Assembly (NCBI RefSeq): GCF_029222965.1
Contig: NZ_JARHUD010000011.1
Span: 1 to 64,000, forward strand
Direction: 5' to 3'
From: Aquibaculum arenosum
Lineage (GTDB): Bacteria > Pseudomonadota > Alphaproteobacteria > Kiloniellales > DSM-21159
DNA length: 64,000 nucleotides
Shown here: positions 37,060 to 46,018 of the stretch, piece by piece
Position numbering within the stretch: the stretch's first letter is position 1
Layout: each line of letters starts with the position of its first letter
Translations under genes and position numbers: made by a program
Notes under the pieces: generated by a model
What the model was told of the DNA's origin: nothing
The model's database searches: none
What the model saw: the letters and a program-made list of their open reading frames with translations, nothing else

Positions 37060-38265
37060 ATGTCCTTTAAGAAGTTTTTGACGGCGACCGCAGCGGCCAC
37101 CGCCCTGCTCGCGGCCGGCAATGCTGCGGCCGAAGTGAAGTTCGGCGCGCTCTATCCCTTCAGCGGCGATCTCGCGCTGCTGGGCGAGGAAAGCTACCGG
37201 GGCCTTGAGATCGCAGTACAGGAGATCAATGCTAACGGCGGCGTGCAGGGCGAAGAGGTGGTGCTGGAACGCGGCGATGCCGTGGACAACAACCAGGCCA
37301 TCGGCGAGGCCCGGCGCCTGATTTCGCGCGAAAGCGTGGCGGGCATTTTCGGCACCTACGCCTCCTCGCGCTCGATCGCTGCCAGTCAGGTGGCGGAGCT
37401 TTCGGGCATTCCTTACTTTGAGTTGGGCGGTGTGGCCGACGAGATCACCGGGCGCGGCCTGGAGTGGCTCTGGCGCACCAACCCGACTGCCGAAGACATG
37501 GGCAAGCTGATCGTCGAGATGGTGGTCGAGGCCATCGCCCCCGGCATCGACCGGGACCCCGGCGACCTGCGCATCGGCATCATCCACGAAGACAGCAGCT
37601 ACGGCACCTCGGTCGCCGGCCATCAGGAGCGCTATGGCGAGGAGGCCGGCCTTAACATCGTGACGGTGCAGGCCTATCCCGCCAACACGGTCGACATGTC
37701 GTCGTTGGTGCTCGATCTCCGGGATCGCGAGGTCGACGTGGTCTTCCAGACCTCCTACCAGAACGACTCAGTGCTCTTCCTGCAGCAGGCCAACGAAGCC
37801 GACTTCCGTCCGGCCGCGATCATCGGTGGCGGCGGGGGTTACTCGCTGCAGCCGACCGCCGATGCGGTGGGCCACGACCTGATTGACGGTGTGCTCAATG
37901 CCGACTTCACGCAGTATCTGGTCAACACCGAGTCAACCCCGGGCCTCGAGGCCTTCGTGGACGCTTATGAGGAGGCCTACGGCGAGTTCCCGCGCTCCGG
38001 CCACTCCCTGAACAACTACGTGGGCGCCAAGGCCATCCTGCAGGCGCTGGACGAGGCCGATGGCTTTGAGCCGGAGACCATCAAGGAGGCCCTGGCGGGC
38101 ATCGACACTCCCTTCGGCGAAACCGCGGCCGGCTACGGCGTCAAGTTCGGAGAAAACAACCAGAACGAGCGGGCCTCCATGATGGGCTTGCAGTGGCAGG
38201 ACGGTAAGCTCGTGACCGTCTATCCCGAGGAAGCGGCCTACGCGCCGATGCGCCTCGGCGAGTGA
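37060..38265 (+). CDS. ABC transporter substrate-binding protein, branched-chain-amino-acid type
   Basis: The 401-residue protein has a signal peptide (KKFLTATAAATALLAAGNAAA, cleavage near residue 24) and the periplasmic binding fold type I with KFGALYPFSGDLALLGEESY and the hinge segments typical of LivK/AmiC. It delivers a substrate to the LivH/LivM-G/LivF complex encoded downstream. AGGAGGAAAG precedes the start. Its stop is followed by an intrinsic terminator before livH, so the binding protein is probably made in excess. The substrate is unknown. Confidence 0.9.
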   Translation: MSFKKFLTATAAATALLAAGNAAAEVKFGALYPFSGDLALLGEESYRGLEIAVQEINANGGVQGEEVVLERGDAVDNNQAIGEARRLISRESVAGIFGTYASSRSIAASQVAELSGIPYFELGGVADEITGRGLEWLWRTNPTAEDMGKLIVEMVVEAIAPGIDRDPGDLRIGIIHEDSSYGTSVAGHQERYGEEAGLNIVTVQAYPANTVDMSSLVLDLRDREVDVVFQTSYQNDSVLFLQQANEADFRPAAIIGGGGGYSLQPTADAVGHDLIDGVLNADFTQYLVNTESTPGLEAFVDAYEEAYGEFPRSGHSLNNYVGAKAILQALDEADGFEPETIKEALAGIDTPFGETAAGYGVKFGENNQNERASMMGLQWQDGKLVTVYPEEAAYAPMRLGE

Positions 38266-38272
38266 GGCTTTG

Positions 38273-38304
38273 GGCCGGGACGCTTCATCGTCCCGGCCTT
38301 TTTT
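38273..38304 (+). terminator. Intrinsic terminator between binding-protein and permease genes
   Basis: GGCCGGGACG (38273-38282) pairs perfectly with CGTCCCGGCC (38289-38298), loop CTTCAT, followed by TTTTTT (38299-38304). Partial readthrough would give more binding protein than membrane subunits, a common arrangement. Confidence 0.9.
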
Positions 38305-38338
38305 ATCTCCCCACTGCATCGGCTGAGCGCGAGGCGTG

Positions 38339-39223
38339 ATGGAAACCTTTCTGCAGGTGGTGACCAATGGTCTGATGCTTGGTGGCCTCTTCGCCATCGT
38401 CAGCGTCGGGCTGACCCTGATCTTCGGGATCGTCAAAGTGATCAACTTCGCTCACGGCGAGTATCTGATGATCGGCATGTACCTGACCTTCCTGCTGGCC
38501 ACAGGGCTGGACGTGCACCCCTATCTGACCGTTGCCGCCGTGGCCCCGCTGCTCTTCGTGTTGGGCGCGCTGACCCAGCGCTTTCTGATCCAGCCCTTGA
38601 TGCACGCTCGTGACGAGCATGTGCAAATCTTCGCGACGGTCGGACTCTCGACCGCGCTGATGAACCTGGCGCTGCTGGTTTTCGGCGCGGATATTGCCTC
38701 CACCCCCGCCAGCGGTCTGCGAACCAGCCTGCACATTGGCCCGGTGCGCATTCTGGCGGGGCAGGCGGTGATCTTTTGCGTCTCGATCGCCCTGGTCGTC
38801 GGACTGCACTATTACCTCCAGCGCACCCAGACGGGGCGCGCGATCCGTGCCGTGGCCCAGAACCGCGATGCAGCCCAACTCATGGGCATCAACGTGAACT
38901 GGATCTATGTCCTCACCTTTGGCATCGGCGCCGCCTGTGTCGGCCTGGCCGCCTCTTTGGTGGCGCCGCTCTATCCGACGCAGCCGACCAGCGGCACCTA
39001 CTTCGTGCTGATCGCCTTTGTGGTGGTGGTGCTCGGCGGGCTGGGCTCCATCGGCGGCGCCTTTGTCGGCGCCATGATCATCGGCCTGATCGACAGTCTC
39101 TCCGGCTTTTACATCGGCTCTGACTTGCGTGAGGTCGCGGTCTTCGGGGTCTTCCTGCTGATCTTGATCCTGAAGCCTTCGGGACTTTTTGGCCGGCGCA
39201 GCCTCGCCCACGTGTCGCCTTGA
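38339..39223 (+). CDS. livH: Branched-chain-type ABC permease LivH
   Basis: A 294-residue membrane protein with eight hydrophobic segments. The conserved NGLMLGGLFAIVSVGLTLIF and FAHGEYLMIGMYLTFLLATG motifs identify LivH. The coupling loop region VLGGLGSIGGAFVGAMIIGL is typical. It starts at ATG 38339 preceded by GCGAGG. The next gene's ATG (39235) lies 11 nt after its stop. Confidence 0.92.
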   Translation: METFLQVVTNGLMLGGLFAIVSVGLTLIFGIVKVINFAHGEYLMIGMYLTFLLATGLDVHPYLTVAAVAPLLFVLGALTQRFLIQPLMHARDEHVQIFATVGLSTALMNLALLVFGADIASTPASGLRTSLHIGPVRILAGQAVIFCVSIALVVGLHYYLQRTQTGRAIRAVAQNRDAAQLMGINVNWIYVLTFGIGAACVGLAASLVAPLYPTQPTSGTYFVLIAFVVVVLGGLGSIGGAFVGAMIIGLIDSLSGFYIGSDLREVAVFGVFLLILILKPSGLFGRRSLAHVSP

Positions 39224-39234
39224 CGGAGACGGTC

Positions 39235-41010
39235 ATGACGCAAGACAAGACGGACTCCGCCCAGCGCCGCGGTGTGATCGCCCTGGCCCTGGTTCTCCTG
39301 GGCATCCTGGCGATCCCCATCGCCATGGACGACCAGTTCATCTACCACATCTTCGTGACGATCTGCATTTTCGCTGCTCTGTCCACGGCCTGGAACATCG
39401 TGGGCGGCTACGCGGGTCAGCTTTCCCTGGGTCACGCGATCTTCTACGGCATCGGTGCCTACGCGGCGGTGATGCTGACCAATCTGGGCATCACACCCTG
39501 GATCGGCATGTTTGTGGGCGCCTTCTTCGCCGTGATCGCCGCCATCGTGGTCAGCTATCCTTGTTTCCGCCTCCACGGGCCCTTCTTTGCGCTGGCGACC
39601 ATCGCCTTTCTCGAGGTGTTCCGGGTGTTGGCGCTGCACTTCCGCAGCTTCACCGGCGGGGCGACGGGCATGATGATCCCGCTGAACGTTGGCTGGGAGT
39701 GGATGGTCTTTCGCGACCGCCTACCGGCGCTGATCATCGCCTTCGGCCTTTTGCTCCTCACCCTGGCGGTGGCCTGGTGGATCCGCAACCGGCGGCTTGG
39801 CTTTCAGCTGATCGCGACGCGCGAGCGAGAGTCCGCCGCGCGGGCAGCTGGTGTCGGGACGGTGCGGGTGCGACTGGTCGGCGTGTCGATCTCGGCCGCG
39901 CTCTGTGCCATGATGGGGTCATTCCATGCCATGTACCTCACCTTCATCGAGCCGGAGGCGGTCTTCTCCCTGACCTTCTCGATCCAGATCGCGCTCTTCG
40001 CGCTTATCGGCGGCATCGGCACGATCTTCGGTCCCCTGCTGGGGGCGGTGATGCTGGTGCCAATCACGGAGTTCGCTCGCGGCTGGCTGGGCTCCGGCGC
40101 CCTGGGGTTGCATGGCTTCGTCTATGGTGTGGTGCTGGTCCTGGTGGTGCTCTTCATGCCCAATGGCATCATGGGCCTGGTGCAGCGCTTCTTCGAGCCT
40201 GACCGCAGCGCGTCCGAGGCCGAGCCGGCCAGTGTCCCGGCCGAAGCGCGCGCGAGTGAGGCCCGCAGCTTCGGCGAGGACGTTCTGCAGGTGGAGCGCC
40301 TGGACAAGCATTTCGGCGGCCTGCACGTCACCAACAATGTCAGCTTCAGCCTAAAGGAAGGCGAGGTCTTGGCACTGATCGGGCCGAACGGGGCCGGGAA
40401 GACCACGGTCTTCAACATGATCTCCGGCTTCCTGAAGGCCGATTCCGGCAGCGTCGTCGTGCGCGGCCCCGACGGACAGTTTCACAGTCCAACGACCCCG
40501 GGCGACTATGCAGCGATCGGAGTGGGCCGCACCTTTCAGATCGTGCAGCCCTTCGCCTCCATGACGGTGGAGGAGAACATCATGGTCGGCGCCTTTCACC
40601 GCCATCACAATGTCGTGGATGCCCGCGAAGCCGCGCGGGAGACGGCGCATCGCCTGGGGCTGGGGCGCTGGCTCCATGCGGAGGCCCGCGGTCTGACCAT
40701 CGGCGGGCTGAAGCGTCTCGAGGTCGCCCGGGTCATGGCCATGGAGCCGCGCATCCTGCTGCTCGACGAGGTGATGGCCGGCATCAACCAGACCGACGTG
40801 CGCCGGGCGGTGGATCTCATGCTGTCGATCCGCGACAGCGGTGTCAGCATCATTGCTATCGAGCACGTGATGCAGGCAGTGATGTCGCTCTCCGACCGGG
40901 TGATCGTGTTGAACTCCGGCGAAATCATCGCCGAAGGCACGCCGCAGGAGGTGGTGCGCGACGCAACCGTGATCCAGGCCTATCTGGGCAAGGAGTTCGC
41001 CAATGCTTGA
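39235..41010 (+). CDS. livMG: Fused LivM permease-LivG ATPase
   Basis: A single 591-residue protein: residues about 1-325 are LivM (AALSTAWNIVGGYAGQLSLG, FALIGGIGTIFGPLLGAVML), and about 340-591 are a LivG-type ATPase with Walker A IGPNGAGKTTVFNMIS, signature LTIGGLKRLEVARVMAM and Walker B ILLLDEVMAGINQTD. Normally these are two genes. GGAG at 6 nt favours ATG 39235 over the upstream TTG 39220. The LivF gene overlaps its end by 8 nt. The fusion fixes one permease to one ATPase in the heteromeric importer. Confidence 0.93.
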   Translation: MTQDKTDSAQRRGVIALALVLLGILAIPIAMDDQFIYHIFVTICIFAALSTAWNIVGGYAGQLSLGHAIFYGIGAYAAVMLTNLGITPWIGMFVGAFFAVIAAIVVSYPCFRLHGPFFALATIAFLEVFRVLALHFRSFTGGATGMMIPLNVGWEWMVFRDRLPALIIAFGLLLLTLAVAWWIRNRRLGFQLIATRERESAARAAGVGTVRVRLVGVSISAALCAMMGSFHAMYLTFIEPEAVFSLTFSIQIALFALIGGIGTIFGPLLGAVMLVPITEFARGWLGSGALGLHGFVYGVVLVLVVLFMPNGIMGLVQRFFEPDRSASEAEPASVPAEARASEARSFGEDVLQVERLDKHFGGLHVTNNVSFSLKEGEVLALIGPNGAGKTTVFNMISGFLKADSGSVVVRGPDGQFHSPTTPGDYAAIGVGRTFQIVQPFASMTVEENIMVGAFHRHHNVVDAREAARETAHRLGLGRWLHAEARGLTIGGLKRLEVARVMAMEPRILLLDEVMAGINQTDVRRAVDLMLSIRDSGVSIIAIEHVMQAVMSLSDRVIVLNSGEIIAEGTPQEVVRDATVIQAYLGKEFANA

Positions 41011-41707
41011 GCTAAAGGCGGTGGACGCCGGATATGGCGCGACGACCATTCTGCATAGCGTGAGCCTGAACGTGCAGGCCGGCGAGTCGGTGACCATCAT
41101 TGGCGGCAACGGCGCGGGCAAGACCACCACCTTGCGCACGATCATCGGTCTGCTCCGTCCCACCGCTGGCACGATCCACTTCGAGGGGCAGGACATCTCT
41201 CGCCTGTCGGCGCATGAGGTGGTGGAACTGGGGATCACCCTGGTTCCCGAGGGTCGCCAGCTCTTCCCCGATATGACGGTGCGCGAGAACCTCTACATGG
41301 GCGCCTTCCGGCGCGACGCGCGTTCGCAGGCGGAAAAGACTCTGAAGGAGGTGTTGGAGCTCTTTCCAAGGGTTGCGGAGCGGCTCGACCAGCAAGCGGA
41401 GTCGCTGTCCGGCGGCGAGCAGCAGATGGTGGCCATCGCCCGCGGCCTGATGGCGCGGCCGCGGCTCTTGATGTTCGACGAGCCCTCACTGGGCCTGGCG
41501 CCTATCATCGTCGAGCAGGTCTTCTCGGTGATCGACAGCATCGTGAAGACCGGCGTTACCGTCCTGATCGTCGAGCAGAACGTGCATCACACCTTGAATG
41601 CCGCCGATCGTGGCTATGTGCTGGAAAACGGGGAGGTCGTGCTGGAGGATGCGGCGCAGGCCCTTCTGACCAATGACCATGTTCGCCAAGCCTATCTGGG
41701 GATTTGA
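41003..41707 (+). CDS. livF: Branched-chain-type ABC ATPase LivF
   Basis: The 234-residue ATPase has Walker A GGNGAGKTTTLRTIIGLL, LSGGEQQMVAIARGLM and LLMFDEPSLGLAPIIVEQVF, the LivF hallmark. It overlaps the fused LivMG gene by 8 nt. It completes the importer operon with the binding protein, LivH and LivMG. Confidence 0.95.
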   Translation: MLELKAVDAGYGATTILHSVSLNVQAGESVTIIGGNGAGKTTTLRTIIGLLRPTAGTIHFEGQDISRLSAHEVVELGITLVPEGRQLFPDMTVRENLYMGAFRRDARSQAEKTLKEVLELFPRVAERLDQQAESLSGGEQQMVAIARGLMARPRLLMFDEPSLGLAPIIVEQVFSVIDSIVKTGVTVLIVEQNVHHTLNAADRGYVLENGEVVLEDAAQALLTNDHVRQAYLGI

Positions 41708-41710
41708 GCC

Positions 41711-42517
41711 ATGACCTCCGAACTGGAACAGCGGCTGACGCACGCGAAACGGCCGAGCCACGCCGGCCGGCGGGTTTTGGTGACCGGCGGCGGCAAGGGC
41801 ATTGGCGAGGCCATTGCCCGGGGCTTCGGCGCGCGCGGGGCGAACGTGGGGGTGGCCGACATGGATGCGGCGGCGGCCGAAGCGACGGCGGCTGCGATCC
41901 GCGAGGCAGGTGGTTCGGCCTTTGCGCTGGTGCTGGACGTGGCCGACTGGGCCGTGGTTTCTAACAGCCTGGAGCGCGTGGCCGGTGAGATGGGCGGGCC
42001 CTTCGATACGGTGATCAACAACGCCGGCATCTCCCCCAAGCACGCCGGCGTGGCCCACAAGGTCTGGGAAATGGACCCCGAGGAGTGGAACCGGGTGGTT
42101 GGCGTGAACCTGACCGGCGCCTTCAACACCATTCGCGCCCTTTCGCCTTCCATGCGCGAGGTCGGGCGCGGCTGGATCGTCAACATATCCTCGGTGGCGG
42201 GCAAGACCCACTCGCCGATCGTGGCCTGCCACTATGCGGCGAGCAAGTCGGCGCTGATCGGCTTCACCAAGCACCTTGCCGCCGAGCTCGGCCCCTATAA
42301 CATCCGGGTCAACGCCCTGGCGCCGGGTCGCATCGCCACGCCGATGGTGCGTGGCGTGGCCGAGGAGGTGAATGCCGAGCAGGTGCGCATGACACCTCTG
42401 GGCCGCCTGGGCGAGCCGCTGGAGGTGGCCGACGCCGCCCTCTGGCTGACCGACGCGGAATCGAGTTTCGTCACCGGCCAGACGATCGACGTCGCCGGTG
42501 GCCTCTACATGACCTGA
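41711..42517 (+). CDS. Short-chain dehydrogenase/reductase in the catabolic island
   Basis: A classical SDR of 268 residues: TGGGKGIGEAIARGFGARGA near residue 25, INNAGISPKHAG, and the catalytic Ser-Tyr-Lys in NISSVAGKTHSPIVACHYAASK. C-terminal VTGQTIDVAGGLYMT is the typical SDR end. It is 3 nt after livF and 17 nt before the shikimate-dehydrogenase-like gene, so it is part of the same operon. Probable NAD-dependent oxidation of a hydroxyl group of the imported compound. Confidence 0.88.
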   Translation: MTSELEQRLTHAKRPSHAGRRVLVTGGGKGIGEAIARGFGARGANVGVADMDAAAAEATAAAIREAGGSAFALVLDVADWAVVSNSLERVAGEMGGPFDTVINNAGISPKHAGVAHKVWEMDPEEWNRVVGVNLTGAFNTIRALSPSMREVGRGWIVNISSVAGKTHSPIVACHYAASKSALIGFTKHLAAELGPYNIRVNALAPGRIATPMVRGVAEEVNAEQVRMTPLGRLGEPLEVADAALWLTDAESSFVTGQTIDVAGGLYMT

Positions 42518-42534
42518 GGGACCCAAGGAGAACC

Positions 42535-43326
42535 ATGAACATTACCGGCCGCACCCGGGTCTACGGCATCATTGCCGACCCCATCCAGCACGTGAAGGCC
42601 CCCGAGGTCATGCACCCCGTCTTCGAGCGCCACGGCGTCGACGGCGTGCTGATCCCGATCCACGTTTCGCCCGAGGGGCTGCCGGAGTTGATGCAGGGCC
42701 TGCGCCGGATGCAGAACTTCGGCGGCTTCGTCGCCACGGTGCCACACAAGCCGGCGATGGTTGCGCTCTGCGACGAGGTGGACGAGCAGGCGCGGCTGAT
42801 CGGCGCGGCCAACATTGTGCGGCGCGAGCCGGACGGCCGCCTGGTCGGCGCCATGCTGGACGGCATCGGCTTCGTCACCGGCCTGCGCCAGGTCGGGGTG
42901 GAGCCGGCCGGGATGCGGGTGTGGCTCTGCGGCGCCGGCGGCGCGGCCTCGGCGATTGCCTTCGCCCTGGCCAAGGCCGAGGTGGCGCAGATCACCATCG
43001 CCAACCGCAGCCGCGACAAGGCCGAGGATCTGGCCCGGCGGGTGCGCGACGCCTATCCGAAGGTGACCGCCACCGCCGACACGGCGGACTTCGAAGGCCA
43101 CGACCTGGTGGTGAACGGCACCTCGCTGGGCATGCGGGCCGAGGATCCCGCGCCCGTGGACTTTGCCCGCCTGCACGCCGGTCAGGTGGTGGCGGAGGTC
43201 ATCATGCAGCCGGCAAAGACACCGCTGCTGCTCGCCGCCGAAGCCGCCGGCTGCCGCATTCAGCCTGGGGCCCCCATGCTCGCCTGTCAGATCGAGCTGA
43301 TGGCCCAGCATATGGGCGCGATCTGA
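42535..43326 (+). CDS. Divergent shikimate/quinate dehydrogenase homologue
   Basis: The 263-residue protein has the AroE fold order. The catalytic Lys72 (ATVPHKPAMVALCDEVD) and Asp109 (AMLDGIGF) are kept, as is the cofactor loop CGAGGAASAIAFALAKA. However the carboxylate-binding S-x-S of AroE (in HSxSP) reads HVKAPE (19-24) and the NVTxP asparagine motif is GGFVATVPHK. A different substrate lacking or repositioning the carboxylate is therefore likely. GGAG precedes ATG 42535. Confidence 0.85.
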   Translation: MNITGRTRVYGIIADPIQHVKAPEVMHPVFERHGVDGVLIPIHVSPEGLPELMQGLRRMQNFGGFVATVPHKPAMVALCDEVDEQARLIGAANIVRREPDGRLVGAMLDGIGFVTGLRQVGVEPAGMRVWLCGAGGAASAIAFALAKAEVAQITIANRSRDKAEDLARRVRDAYPKVTATADTADFEGHDLVVNGTSLGMRAEDPAPVDFARLHAGQVVAEVIMQPAKTPLLLAAEAAGCRIQPGAPMLACQIELMAQHMGAI

Positions 43327-43372
43327 GGCGGCGGCGCAGGCGGTATAGGGGCAGGGCAGAGGGCATGGCAGA

Positions 43373-44980
43373 GTGACGGCGGCTTTCGACTACATCATCG
43401 TCGGCGGCGGAACGGCGGGCTGCGTGCTTGCCAACCGTCTCACCGAGTCGGGTAGGCATCGGGTGCTCTTGCTGGAGGCCGGTGGCGAGCCCAGCGGCTT
43501 TTGGATTCCGATTCCCGCCGGTTTCAGCAAGCTGCTGGTCAACGATCGCTGGAACTGGCGCTTTTGGAGCGAGCCGGAGGCAGCCACCAACAACCGCACC
43601 ATTGCCATTCCCCGCGGCCGCGGCCTGGGCGGCTCCACGCTGATCAACGGCATGATCTACGTGCGCGGCCAGCCACAGGACTATGACGGCTGGGCCCAGC
43701 GGGGCTGCCCGGGCTGGAGCTTCGAGGAGGTTCTGCCCTATTTCCGCAAGCTGGAGGATTTCGACGGCCCGACGCACCCCTTGCGCGCGCGTGGCGGCCC
43801 CTTGTCACTGACCGAGGTGAAGGAGCGCCCGGAGGTGGCCGAGGCCTTCATCGCGGCGGCGGAAGCAGCCGGGCATGTGCGCAATCCCGACTACAACGCC
43901 GAAAGCCAGGACGGCTTCGGCTACTATCAGGTTAACCAGCGGGCCGGGCGGCGGATCAGCGCCGCGGAAGCCTACCTGAAACCAGCGCGCAATCGCCCGA
44001 ACCTCGAGGTGCGTACCGACACCCACGTGCTGTGCCTGGAATTGGAGGGGCGGCGCGTGGTGGGCGTGCGGGCGCGCCGCAACGGACAGGAGGAGGTTCT
44101 CCGCGCCGAGGGTGAGGTGATCCTCACCGCCGGGGCGGTGCAGAGCCCGCAGCTCCTCGAACTCTCGGGTATCGGCGATCCGGCCGTGCTGGGGACCGCC
44201 GGCATCTCCGTGCAGCACGCCCTCCCAGGTGTGGGCGCCAACTACATCGATCACTTCTGCACCCGCATGAACTGGCGGGTGAAGCTGCCCATCACGCTGA
44301 ACGAGCAGACCCGCGGCTGGCGCCTGGCGCGCTCGGTGGCGCAGTACTTCCTGACGCGCCGCGGCATCCTCACACTGGGCACGGGGCTGGCGCATGGCTT
44401 CGTGCGCACCCGCCCTGGGCTGGAAGGGCCCGATGCCCAGTACTTCTTCATGCACGCCAGCTACGCCAACGCGGCCGAGCGCAAGCTGGACCGCCTGCCG
44501 GGCATGACCATCGGGGTGACGCAGCTGCGCCCGGAAAGCCGCGGCAGCATCCATCTGCGCAGCCCCGACCCCGACGCGCCGCCGGTGATCCGACCCAACT
44601 TCCTGGAGGCGGCCGAGGACCGGCGCTGCATGGTGGAAGCCATGAAGCTGGCCCGGCACATCGTCGAACAGGCGCCGCTGGACCGCTACCGCGCCGAGGA
44701 GATGAGCCCGGGCCCCGCCTGCCAGGAGGACGCCGACTGGCTCGCCTTCGCGCGGGAGAATGGCCAGACCATCTACCACGCCATCGGCACCTGCCGCATG
44801 GGAAGTGACGAGGCGGCAGTGGTCGACCCGCGCCTGCGGCTGCGCGGGCTGGAGGGGCTGCGCGTGGCCGATGCCTCGGTCATGCCGGCCATGGTTTCCG
44901 GCAACACTCAGGCGGCGGTCTTCATGGTGGCGGAGAAGGCGGCGGACCTGATCCTGGAGGACAATCCAGGCGGCCGCTGA
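43373..44980 (+). CDS. GMC-family FAD-dependent oxidoreductase (choline-dehydrogenase-like)
   Basis: The 535-residue protein has the N-terminal FAD motif DYIIVGGGTAGCVLANRLTE, the GMC signature GRGLGGSTLINGMIYVRGQ, and the C-terminal YHAIGTCRMGSDEAAVVDP with ADASVMPAMVSGNTQAA. It likely oxidises an alcohol group in the periplasm-derived or imported substrate. It starts at GTG 43373, 46 nt after the AroE-like gene. A GGCCGC-TGAA-GCGGCC hairpin overlaps the stop (44972-44987) and could end the transcript. Confidence 0.9.
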   Translation: MTAAFDYIIVGGGTAGCVLANRLTESGRHRVLLLEAGGEPSGFWIPIPAGFSKLLVNDRWNWRFWSEPEAATNNRTIAIPRGRGLGGSTLINGMIYVRGQPQDYDGWAQRGCPGWSFEEVLPYFRKLEDFDGPTHPLRARGGPLSLTEVKERPEVAEAFIAAAEAAGHVRNPDYNAESQDGFGYYQVNQRAGRRISAAEAYLKPARNRPNLEVRTDTHVLCLELEGRRVVGVRARRNGQEEVLRAEGEVILTAGAVQSPQLLELSGIGDPAVLGTAGISVQHALPGVGANYIDHFCTRMNWRVKLPITLNEQTRGWRLARSVAQYFLTRRGILTLGTGLAHGFVRTRPGLEGPDAQYFFMHASYANAAERKLDRLPGMTIGVTQLRPESRGSIHLRSPDPDAPPVIRPNFLEAAEDRRCMVEAMKLARHIVEQAPLDRYRAEEMSPGPACQEDADWLAFARENGQTIYHAIGTCRMGSDEAAVVDPRLRLRGLEGLRVADASVMPAMVSGNTQAAVFMVAEKAADLILEDNPGGR

Positions 44981-45022
44981 AGCGGCCCTTCCCGGGCCTT
45001 GGCAGGATGGCTGGGCCTGGGC

Positions 45023-45970
45023 ATGATCGCCGCCATGACGAGGGAATGCCTGACCAAAGCGGCGGCGGACCTGCCGCCCTACACCCCCTTCGAGGGCGGG
45101 CGCTATCGCATGGCCATGGGCCTGCAGGCGCTCAAGCCCGACGACTGGATCGAGACCGGCGCGGACCGCGCGGTGCAGTTGGCCGAACGCCGGCGCTTGC
45201 TGCGCGAGCAGCGTGCGGATGTCTTTGCGGTGCTGCCCGAGGCCGAGGCGGCCTGCAGCGAACTGCTGACGCGCCTGGCGGACGTCCTGCCGCAGCGCTT
45301 CCCCGACTTCTATGAACGGCAGGGCGCGGAGATTCGATGCTGCGACGACGGCAGCGTCTTTCGCCTCGAACCGCCCGAGGACCATCCGCTGGCCTTGGCC
45401 GGGTCGCTGGTGCAGGAGGACTTCTGCCTGATGCAGAGTGATCCGCAGCGTGATGCGGGGGCCTATCGCCTGACCGCCGCGGTGCTCTGCTTTCCCGGCC
45501 GCTGGCGCCTGGCGGACAAGATCGGCCGCCCCATGCTGGCGATCCATGAGCCGGTGCCGGGCTACGCCGAGAAGCTGGGCCGGCCCGTGGACCGCTTCCT
45601 CTCGATCCTCAAGCCGGAAAAGCCGGTCTGGCGGGTCAACTGGAGCCTGACCGACGACCCGGCGCTGTTCCAACCGGTGGGACACGGCAAGGAGACCGCC
45701 GACCCCGCAATCACGCCGGAGACGGTGGGTGAGAAAGTCTTCCTGCGCTGCGAACGCCAGACCCTGCTGCGGCTGCCGGAGAGCGGTGCCGTGGTCTTCG
45801 GCATCCGCACCTACCAGCACCCGCTGTCCAGCCTGCAGGCCCTGCCGGAGGCCGCCGCCAACCTCGCCGGCGTGCTGCGCAGCGCCCCGCCGGAGCTCGC
45901 GCGCTACAAGTCCCTGCCGGTCTTCGCCGCCGCCGCCTGCACCTACCTGGACCGCGTCGCCTCTTCGTAA
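45023..45970 (+). CDS. DUF3445 protein, haem-dependent oxidative N-demethylase-like
   Basis: A protein of about 315 residues with the DUF3445 pattern: LPPYTPFEGGRYRMAMGLQA near the N-terminus, EDFCLMQSDPQRDAGAYRLT in the middle, and LCFPGRWRLADKIGRPMLAIH, followed by IHEPVPGYAEKLGRPVDRFL. Characterised relatives include the haem-binding subunit-like DMA oxygenase/N-demethylase group. Start choice is uncertain: ATG 45023 or 45035. It follows the GMC gene and could use a product of the same pathway, but this is not established. Confidence 0.82.
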   Translation: MIAAMTRECLTKAAADLPPYTPFEGGRYRMAMGLQALKPDDWIETGADRAVQLAERRRLLREQRADVFAVLPEAEAACSELLTRLADVLPQRFPDFYERQGAEIRCCDDGSVFRLEPPEDHPLALAGSLVQEDFCLMQSDPQRDAGAYRLTAAVLCFPGRWRLADKIGRPMLAIHEPVPGYAEKLGRPVDRFLSILKPEKPVWRVNWSLTDDPALFQPVGHGKETADPAITPETVGEKVFLRCERQTLLRLPESGAVVFGIRTYQHPLSSLQALPEAAANLAGVLRSAPPELARYKSLPVFAAAACTYLDRVASS

Positions 45971-45988
45971 CGAGCCCGCCACCAGCCC

Positions 45989-46018
45989 TTGACAGGCGGG
46001 GTATGTTCTGTTTATGTT
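45989..46018 (+). promoter_or_regulatory. Promoter of the GTA-like cluster with SOS box
   Basis: TTGACA at 45989-45994 and TATGTT at 46013-46018 are separated by 18 bp. Inside it GTTC (46005-46008), seven bases, GTTC (46016-46019) is an exact match to the alphaproteobacterial LexA box GTTC-N7-GTTC and covers the -10 element. LexA binding would block polymerase and DNA damage would relieve it. The sequence match is direct; regulation is inferred. Confidence 0.75.
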
